Shown here: one piece after another, positions 5,859-12,033 of the stretch
Layout of the letters: each line of letters begins with the position of its first letter
How positions within the stretch are numbered: the first letter of the stretch is position 1
From: Bacteroidota bacterium
GTDB taxonomy: Bacteria > Bacteroidota > Bacteroidia > Bacteroidales > B18-G4
NCBI GenBank assembly: GCA_030635045.1
Contig: DAOVZP010000010.1
Coordinates: forward strand, 1 to 12,033
Reading direction: 5' to 3'
DNA: 12,033 nucleotides
Program-made: the position numbers and the translations under genes
Notes under the pieces: model-generated
What the model was told of the DNA's origin: nothing
Database searches by the model: none
Seen by the model: only the letters and a program-made list of their open reading frames with translations

Positions 5859-8800
5859 ATGAAAAGAAACATTATGCCTAATATTATTGCAAAGCTGGTT
5901 TTATCTATGCTTTCACTTGCCTTGATCCTTTCTGTAAATGCAAAGGATATAGTCGTAAACGAAAATGGCAATACGAGTATTGAGGTGAGCCTTAATACTT
6001 ATCAGCAGTTGAACTTCAGTAGTTCTATGGATGTGATCAGGGCCTATAAGGTTCAAACTGAAATGGGGATCTTTACAGAGTTGAACATTCTCGGATATTC
6101 AGCAAGTATAATTCCCGGTGATCCAAAGCTGCCGGTAAACAGGAAGCTCATAGAAATCCCCTTCGGGGCAACACCGGAAGTACGCCTTATCAACTATAAG
6201 GTTGAAGAATTCAATCTGGCAGACCTGGGCATTCAATATCCTGTAATGCCTGCACAACCACCTGCACCTAAAGATGGTTCCTATGTTCCGTTTGAATATA
6301 ATGATGCGGCCTATAAGCAGGATGCATATACTTCGCAAGAACTTGTATCAGTTGAGATTCTGGGTGTAATGCGTGGCCTCCGCGTCGCCAGACTGGATAT
6401 AGCTCCGGTTCAATACAATCCCGTAACGGGAATGATAAGGGTTTATACAGAGATCGAAGCTGAAATAGTTTTCAGCGGTGCTGATGTAATGACCACACTG
6501 GATGAAAAAATGAAAAATGAGGCTCCTTACTTCCGTTCAGCCGGAGCCAGCCTTCTCAATTATAAGCATATGCAAACATCAGGCAGGGATACCATCACGA
6601 AATACCCTGTGAAGTTTGTGATCGTATCTGACCGTATGTTCGAAACGCAGCTTCAGCCATATATCGAATGGAAAACTAAAAAAGGATTTACAGTTGTTGT
6701 AGGCTATACTGATGAAGCTGCCGTGGGTAATACCACCAATTCTATCAAAACATTTCTTCAGGATCTTTACGATGCCGGTACCCCTGCTGACCCTGCACCA
6801 TCATTTGTGCTGTTTGTGGGCGATGTTGCTCAGGTCCCCGCCTGGAGTGGAAGCGCCGGAGGGCATGTGACCGACCTGAAGTATGTTGAATATACCGGCG
6901 ATTATTTTCCGGAAGTATATTACGGAAGATGGTCGGCCAACAATACCAGTGAACTGCAACCACAGATTGATAAAACCCTGCAGTATGAACAATATACCAT
7001 GCCGGATCCGGCCTACCTGGATGAAGTGGTCATGGTAGCAGGAATGGACAGCGGACATGGTAATAACTGGGGTAATGGCCAGATCAATTATGGCACAGAG
7101 AACTATTTCAACCTTGCCCATGGCCTGACCTCACATACTTACCTGTATCCGGAATCAGGCAGCCATTCGGCCGATATCATCCAGAATATCAGTGATGGCG
7201 TTTCCTTCGGGAACTATACGGCTCACTGCTCATCCAATGGCTGGGGTGACCCTTCTTTTACAATCTCAGACATTCCCGGCCTGCAGAATCAGGATGAGTA
7301 TTGTGTGCTGATCGGCAACTGCTGTTCATCAAATGAATTTGACAATAACTGCTTCGGAGAAGCCATTCTCCGGGCTGAGAACAAAGGTGCTGTTGGATAT
7401 ATCGGCGGAACCAACTCTACCTACTGGGATGAGGATTATTATTTTGGCGTTGGGGTAGGTGCAATTACAGAAGATCCTCCTTTATATTCGGAAACCACAC
7501 TGGGAACCTACGACCGTGTTTTTCATGATCATGGTGAGCCATGGGAAGACTGGTACACAACTACCTACCAGATGATCTTTGCAGGTAACCTTGCCGTTAC
7601 AGAAGGTTCACCCTCATCAGCAGAATACTATTGGGAGATCTACAGTGTTATGGGTGATCCGTCTGTTATGTGCTACATGGGTGTACCCCATGTTCTCAGC
7701 GTAAGCCACGATCCCTTTATGCCTATTGGAGCAACTTCATTTACTGTAACGACAGAACCATATGCCTATGTGGGCATTTCAAAAGATGGTGTCCTCCATG
7801 GAGCTGCACTGGCTGATGATGCCGGTGTTGCCGTTGTGACACTGGTTCCCATCCAGGATCCCGGCAATGCGGATATAGTGGTTACCAAACAAAATGGCCA
7901 GCCCTATATAGGTACTGTACTGGTTAACAATCCTTCAGGGCCTTTTATTACACTCAACGATTTTACTGCAAACGATCCAACAGGAAATAATAACGGATTG
8001 GTAGACTATGGCGAAACAATCAACCTTGATGTGACCCTTGAGAACCTGGGATCAGATGATGCCAATGATGTTACTGCAATTCTTTCAACAACTGATGCGT
8101 ACATCACCATTATTGATGATCAGGCAGCATGGGGAACGATCGTGGCAGGCGCTACCTCGACCCAGATGGATGCATATAGCTTTGATGTTGATGCCGTTAT
8201 TCCCGACCAGCACCTTGCCAACTTCGACCTGAACATTACCGGAACCGGAAAAGAAAACTGGTATTCTTCTTTTGGCATTGTTCTCAATGCACCGGTTTTT
8301 GCATTGAGCTATCCTACCGTGGATGACTCTCAGGGAGGAAATGGAAATGGCCGCCTCGACCCGGGTGAAACAGCTGATATTATTGTACCAATACTTAATG
8401 GCGGTCACTGTGATGCAGCAAATGCTGAAGCTGTCTTAAGCAGCACAAGCACCGATATCGTGATCAATAATGGGAATGCCAGCATTGCAGTAATTGCAAT
8501 TGGCGAAACGGAAAATGCAGTTTTCAATATTACAGTTGATGATGATATAGCCCCGGGAACATCCGTCCCCTTCGAATTTTATGTAGATGCCGAAGGTTAT
8601 ACTGCAGAGCTTGATTTCTTCTTTGTAGCAGGCCAGATACCTGTTCTTGTGCTCGACTTTGATCCGAATTACAGTTCTGGATTGGTGATGAATAATTGCC
8701 TTAGCAGCCTGAGCGTCGGCGCTGAATATGTAACCACCATGCCGGATGATCTTGAATTATATTCTTCTGTTTTCGTATGCCTTGGTATATACAGTGCTAA

Positions 8801-9524
8801 TTATGCGCTGTCAACCACCGAAGGGCAGGAGCTGGCTGATTATCTGGATGCAGGGGGAAACCTTTATATGGAGGGTGGCGATACCTGGTACTATGATGAG
8901 CAAACAGCCGTACATCCCATGTTCGGGATTACCAGTGTTGATGATGGCAGTGACGACCTGGGCACCTTGCTTGGTCAGGATGGAACCTTCACAGAAGGGA
9001 TAACCTTTACCTATGGCGGGGAGAATAACTGGATCGACCGCCTCGCTCCTAATGGAGGTGCCTTCACCATATTTAATAACCAGTTGCCTTCCTATGGTAC
9101 GGGTATTGCGAATATTGGGACTACCTACAGAACCATCGGTTGTTCACACGAATTTGGTGGCATGCAGGACGGAGCTTTCACAAAAGACTACCTGATGTAC
9201 AAATACCTTGAATTCTTTGGAATCGATGCAGTATGGGTTGGCGTGGATGAGATATCTTTGACCGACAACGCGATCAGCATCTTCCCGAACCCTGTAAACA
9301 ATGTGGCAAATATCCATGTTCGCATTGCGGAAGCAGGTAATCTCAGCATAGTTGTATTTAACAGCACCGGACAGAAAATCTCAAGTTTGGCTGAAAACCA
9401 AAGTCTTGATGCCGGTGAACATATGTTTGAATTCGATGCATCTGCACTGCCCGGTGGCATATATTATTGTGTGCTTTCATCAGGAGATCAGAAGATCAGC
9501 AAAAAAATTGTAGTTATTAAATAA
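5859..9524 (+). CDS. Secreted gingipain K-like cysteine peptidase (family C25) with T9SS sorting domain
   Basis: Complete 1221-aa precursor of a clan CD cysteine endopeptidase. Residues 1-28 are a Sec signal peptide (hydrophobic core LVLSMLSLALILSV, then NA-KD). Residues ~30-230 are a C25-type propeptide. The catalytic domain spans ~250-610. Aligned by eye with remembered P. gingivalis Kgp, D397, H456 and C489 match the triad D388/H444/C477; the second Cys of IGNCC is the nucleophile, and His-Cys spacing is 33 in both. T454 and D526 (YWDED) match S1-pocket residues T442 and D516, predicting lysine preference. The residue after the catalytic His is Cys (TAHCSS), where Kgp has Gly. An Ig-like domain (~613-693) follows, with ISKDGVLHG close to Kgp. 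Then come two ~115-residue modules with GNNNG/GNGNG-x-x-D-x-G-E loops (706-719, 822-837), a ~195-residue amidotransferase/ThuA-like region (~928-1123), and a type A sorting domain (~1132-1221) with IFPNPVN and GGIYY. An in-frame TTG at 5799 is rejected because it lies inside the promoter. The partner peptidase begins 20 bases later. Confidence 0.93.
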   Translation: MKRNIMPNIIAKLVLSMLSLALILSVNAKDIVVNENGNTSIEVSLNTYQQLNFSSSMDVIRAYKVQTEMGIFTELNILGYSASIIPGDPKLPVNRKLIEIPFGATPEVRLINYKVEEFNLADLGIQYPVMPAQPPAPKDGSYVPFEYNDAAYKQDAYTSQELVSVEILGVMRGLRVARLDIAPVQYNPVTGMIRVYTEIEAEIVFSGADVMTTLDEKMKNEAPYFRSAGASLLNYKHMQTSGRDTITKYPVKFVIVSDRMFETQLQPYIEWKTKKGFTVVVGYTDEAAVGNTTNSIKTFLQDLYDAGTPADPAPSFVLFVGDVAQVPAWSGSAGGHVTDLKYVEYTGDYFPEVYYGRWSANNTSELQPQIDKTLQYEQYTMPDPAYLDEVVMVAGMDSGHGNNWGNGQINYGTENYFNLAHGLTSHTYLYPESGSHSADIIQNISDGVSFGNYTAHCSSNGWGDPSFTISDIPGLQNQDEYCVLIGNCCSSNEFDNNCFGEAILRAENKGAVGYIGGTNSTYWDEDYYFGVGVGAITEDPPLYSETTLGTYDRVFHDHGEPWEDWYTTTYQMIFAGNLAVTEGSPSSAEYYWEIYSVMGDPSVMCYMGVPHVLSVSHDPFMPIGATSFTVTTEPYAYVGISKDGVLHGAALADDAGVAVVTLVPIQDPGNADIVVTKQNGQPYIGTVLVNNPSGPFITLNDFTANDPTGNNNGLVDYGETINLDVTLENLGSDDANDVTAILSTTDAYITIIDDQAAWGTIVAGATSTQMDAYSFDVDAVIPDQHLANFDLNITGTGKENWYSSFGIVLNAPVFALSYPTVDDSQGGNGNGRLDPGETADIIVPILNGGHCDAANAEAVLSSTSTDIVINNGNASIAVIAIGETENAVFNITVDDDIAPGTSVPFEFYVDAEGYTAELDFFFVAGQIPVLVLDFDPNYSSGLVMNNCLSSLSVGAEYVTTMPDDLELYSSVFVCLGIYSANYALSTTEGQELADYLDAGGNLYMEGGDTWYYDEQTAVHPMFGITSVDDGSDDLGTLLGQDGTFTEGITFTYGGENNWIDRLAPNGGAFTIFNNQLPSYGTGIANIGTTYRTIGCSHEFGGMQDGAFTKDYLMYKYLEFFGIDAVWVGVDEISLTDNAISIFPNPVNNVANIHVRIAEAGNLSIVVFNSTGQKISSLAENQSLDAGEHMFEFDASALPGGIYYCVLSSGDQKISKKIVVIK

Positions 9525-9544
9525 TTAAGATAACCCTCATTTTT

Positions 9545-12033
9545 ATGAAAAACATTCTCTTCTTATTGCTTATTGCACTGTTCGGTGCTTCATCTGCCTT
9601 TGCTTACGACGGCTATGAAGTAAATTTCAACCGGGAAGCAGATGCCTATCAACTTGAATTTAACCTGGGCGAAGTATCAATATCAGAAGTTACGATCAAC
9701 GGCCGGACATTTTCAATAATTGATTTCGAAGGCTCTATTGTTACAAAGAGAGCAGGCTTTGCCGAACTGCCTTATGTTCATGCAGCCGTGATGCTGGAAG
9801 CCGATAACAATGTAGATCTGCAGTTTAGTGGAAATGATTTCGTCGAATATCAGCTTGATCATCCGCTGCTTCCTTCACGTGGAGTCATATACAGGGACCA
9901 GGATCCATCAACAATTCCTTATGTGATCGATCCCAAATCAATCATTAATGGCTGGTACCCCGGCGATCTGGCAAGCAATACGGAGCCCTATATCTTAAGG
10001 GACGTCAGGGGGACAAACGTTTATGTTTATCCTTTTCAATATAATGCACAAAAGAATGTCCTCCGGGTATATAATACTGTAAGCGTAACGCTTGCCGATA
10101 AAGTAACTCCGGCGGTAAATCCTCTGGAGCAGCAGGACAATACCATACAGTATGAAATGGATGCCATCTATGCTTCCATTTTTGTTAACTATGAGGATAA
10201 CAGCGACAACCTTACAATTGGAGAGATGGGCGACATCCTTGTGATATGTACAGACCGGGATGAATCAGCCATGGATCCTTATATCGCATGGAAAAGGGAA
10301 AAAGGTTACCTGGTGACCAAAGAAGTTGTTGCTGCAGGCACCAATGTCAACAGCCTTGTTGAGAGCGCCTACGCCGCAAACAATGACCTGCTGTATGTAC
10401 AGCTTGTCGGTGACTGGTCGGATATCAAGTGCAATACACTCAGCAGCGGTTCTCCTATGGATCCGCAGGTTGGCTGTGTAATTGGAACTGATGAAGTGCC
10501 CGATATCAGCGTAGGACGTTTTTCTGCAGAGAATCCTACGCATGTGACCACACAGGTTGATAAAGTGATCAACTTTGAAAAACTTCCTGATATGGGTGCT
10601 GACTGGTACAAAACTGCCACAGGTATCGGTTCCAACCAGGGGCCGGGCGATGATGGTGAACTGGATTATGAGCACCTTGATGTGATCTTCAATGATAAAC
10701 TGGATCCTTTTACATACGAAGCCTTCAATGGTATATATGATCCCAGCGGTTCAATTGGTGATGTGAATGCTGCCATGAATGGTGGAACCAGTGTGATCAA
10801 TTATTGCGGCCATGGTTCTCCCACTTCCTGGGGATCGACAGGTTTCAGTAATAGTAACGTAGCCTCATTATCAAATGGCAACATGACTCCATGGATCGTT
10901 TCGGTTGCCTGTAACAATGGTGACTTTCATACCGGAACCTGCTTTGCCGAGGCATGGTTGCGCAAGGATGGCGGAGGTGCAGTAATGTTCCTTGGCGCAT
11001 CCATCAGCCAACCCTGGGATCCTCCTATGCGTGGGCAGGACTACTTTGCCGATATGTTTACCGGAGGTTATGACTATTCAGCACATTCCGGACAAAACGG
11101 GATCAATACAACTGAAGGCAGAACCACCCTGGGGGCAATTATTTTCAACGGACTGGTACTCATGACCACCGAATCCGGAGGTTCCTCTGACTGGGAAACA
11201 GCCAAAACGTGGAATCTCTTTGGTGATCCTTCCATGCAGGCCAGGTCGGATGTCCCGGCCGAACTTTTGCTTTCTACCAATGTGGTGATGGTAGGCATCC
11301 CATTTGCAACTACGGTGACTACCGGTGGCAATCCTGTTGAAGGTGCCATGGTTACACTGAGTCAAAATGATACTTATTTTACCGGGATCACCGATGCTTC
11401 CGGGAATGTTAGCATTAACCATAGCCTAACACCGGGAGGTGCCTTGCTGGTGGTTACAGGATTTAATACCGAAACAATTTATGAAACTGTTTCTGTGGTT
11501 CCATCAGCAGGTGCTTATGTGATCTACAGCAGCCATAGTGTGAACGATGCTTCAGGGAATGGAAACGGAATGCTGGATTATGGTGAATCACCAATGCTTA
11601 GCATCGCCCTGAACAATGTGGGTACCTCTGATGCATTAAATGTAGAGGTGATCCTTTCAACGGAGGATGAATATGTTACAATTACCGATGGCGAAGAAAA
11701 CTATGGAACTATTCCTGCAGGAGAGATTATTCAGATCGCTGATGCTTTTGCCATTGAGATTGCTGCAGATATTCCGGATGGACATGGCATTATTTTTAAT
11801 ATTGAATCTACAGGCGATGCAACCTGGAGCAGTAGCTTTTCTGAGACCGGCCACGCCCCTGAGCTTATTCTTGGCGGGTATAGCATTGATGATGCCGGTG
11901 GCAACGGAAACGGGAAACTGGATCCGGGTGAAACCGTTGATCTGACCATTACAGTTAGTAATGATGGATCTTCAGATGCCGACGGGGTAGCTGCCCTCTT
12001 GTCTTCTACAAGCGAGTATATCACCATTGATGA
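9545..12033 (+). CDS. Secreted gingipain R-like cysteine peptidase (family C25), C-terminus beyond window edge
   Basis: Open from ATG 9545 to the right edge (829 full codons). Residues 1-20 form a Sec signal peptide ending SAFA. Residues ~21-225 are propeptide-like. The catalytic domain is ~228-570. Aligned by eye with remembered RgpB, H423 (YCGHGS) and C456 (VACNNGDF) match H211 and C244 with identical spacing of 33. D374 (GELD) matches the S1 Asp163 that selects arginine. W491 and the PMRGQD segment (494-499) match the W284/PMRGQD region, and the domain ends with FGDPS. The position of RgpB Glu152, which assists the catalytic His, appears to be Ser363. An Ig-like domain (~572-655) follows, then two modules with loops D668...GNGNGMLDYGE and D782...GNGNGKLDPGE, like those in the upstream peptidase. 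A T9SS sorting domain is expected past the edge. The 20-base gap holds no promoter, so expression is probably from the promoter at 5790-5818. Confidence 0.92.
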   Translation, partial: MKNILFLLLIALFGASSAFAYDGYEVNFNREADAYQLEFNLGEVSISEVTINGRTFSIIDFEGSIVTKRAGFAELPYVHAAVMLEADNNVDLQFSGNDFVEYQLDHPLLPSRGVIYRDQDPSTIPYVIDPKSIINGWYPGDLASNTEPYILRDVRGTNVYVYPFQYNAQKNVLRVYNTVSVTLADKVTPAVNPLEQQDNTIQYEMDAIYASIFVNYEDNSDNLTIGEMGDILVICTDRDESAMDPYIAWKREKGYLVTKEVVAAGTNVNSLVESAYAANNDLLYVQLVGDWSDIKCNTLSSGSPMDPQVGCVIGTDEVPDISVGRFSAENPTHVTTQVDKVINFEKLPDMGADWYKTATGIGSNQGPGDDGELDYEHLDVIFNDKLDPFTYEAFNGIYDPSGSIGDVNAAMNGGTSVINYCGHGSPTSWGSTGFSNSNVASLSNGNMTPWIVSVACNNGDFHTGTCFAEAWLRKDGGGAVMFLGASISQPWDPPMRGQDYFADMFTGGYDYSAHSGQNGINTTEGRTTLGAIIFNGLVLMTTESGGSSDWETAKTWNLFGDPSMQARSDVPAELLLSTNVVMVGIPFATTVTTGGNPVEGAMVTLSQNDTYFTGITDASGNVSINHSLTPGGALLVVTGFNTETIYETVSVVPSAGAYVIYSSHSVNDASGNGNGMLDYGESPMLSIALNNVGTSDALNVEVILSTEDEYVTITDGEENYGTIPAGEIIQIADAFAIEIAADIPDGHGIIFNIESTGDATWSSSFSETGHAPELILGGYSIDDAGGNGNGKLDPGETVDLTITVSNDGSSDADGVAALLSSTSEYITID

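Noticed and set aside
7974..8016. Dockerin or EF-hand domain at the GNNNG/GNGNG loops
   Set aside because: The loop has some Asp/Asn spacing similar to calcium loops but occurs once per ~115-residue beta-rich module and lacks the paired 22-residue dockerin repeats.
9525..9544. Separate promoter for the Rgp-like gene
   Set aside because: The 20-base gap holds no TAnnTTTG element and is too short for a complete promoter; read-through from the upstream gene is simpler.

Overview
The window looks like chromosomal DNA of a Bacteroidota bacterium, most likely a Bacteroidales-type lineage. The evidence is two gingipain-type (family C25) peptidases, one with a complete type IX secretion (T9SS) type A sorting domain, promoter elements of the Bacteroidota form TAnnTTTG, AT-rich start regions with little Shine-Dalgarno character, and a Bacteroidota-style RbfA. 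Nothing suggests phage, plasmid or insertion-sequence DNA. The species cannot be named from the window.

Layout. Positions 1-1044 (minus) hold most of a sigma-54-dependent NtrC-type response regulator that runs off the left edge. After a roughly 240-base divergent intergenic region, the plus strand carries a membrane-anchored protein of the PHP-hydrolase fold whose metal-binding HxH motif reads QxQ (1284-2513). One base later comes an integral-membrane GT39/PMT_2-like glycosyltransferase (2515-4089). A 7-bp tandem repeat block (4092-4126) lies between this gene and rbfA (4139-4474), and its last, altered copy forms a promoter-like TATCTTTG just before the rbfA ATG. rbfA is followed after 8 bases by a LolC/LolE/FtsX-type ABC permease with a TTG start (4483-5715).

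The right half is the most distinctive part: two large secreted cysteine peptidases in tandem. The first (5859-9524, 1221 aa, complete) resembles lysine gingipain (Kgp). It keeps the Asp-His-Cys triad and the S1-pocket Asp by eye alignment to Kgp. The second (9545-12033, cut by the right edge) resembles arginine gingipain (RgpB) and keeps the His-Cys dyad and the S1 Asp. They are 20 bases apart and probably share the promoter at 5790-5818. Together they would encode a Lys-specific plus Arg-specific pair, as in Porphyromonas gingivalis, but side by side in one probable operon. Both have the same ~115-residue accessory module with a GNGNG-x-L-D-x-G-E loop. The first also has a ~195-residue domain resembling a glutamine-amidotransferase/ThuA fold between these modules and its sorting domain.

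How the genes work together: the PHP-like gene and glycosyltransferase look like one cell-envelope unit; rbfA and the permease look like a housekeeping pair; the peptidases are a secreted proteolytic unit exported by Sec and then T9SS, whose machinery is not in this window. No link between the response regulator and the peptidases can be shown from sequence.
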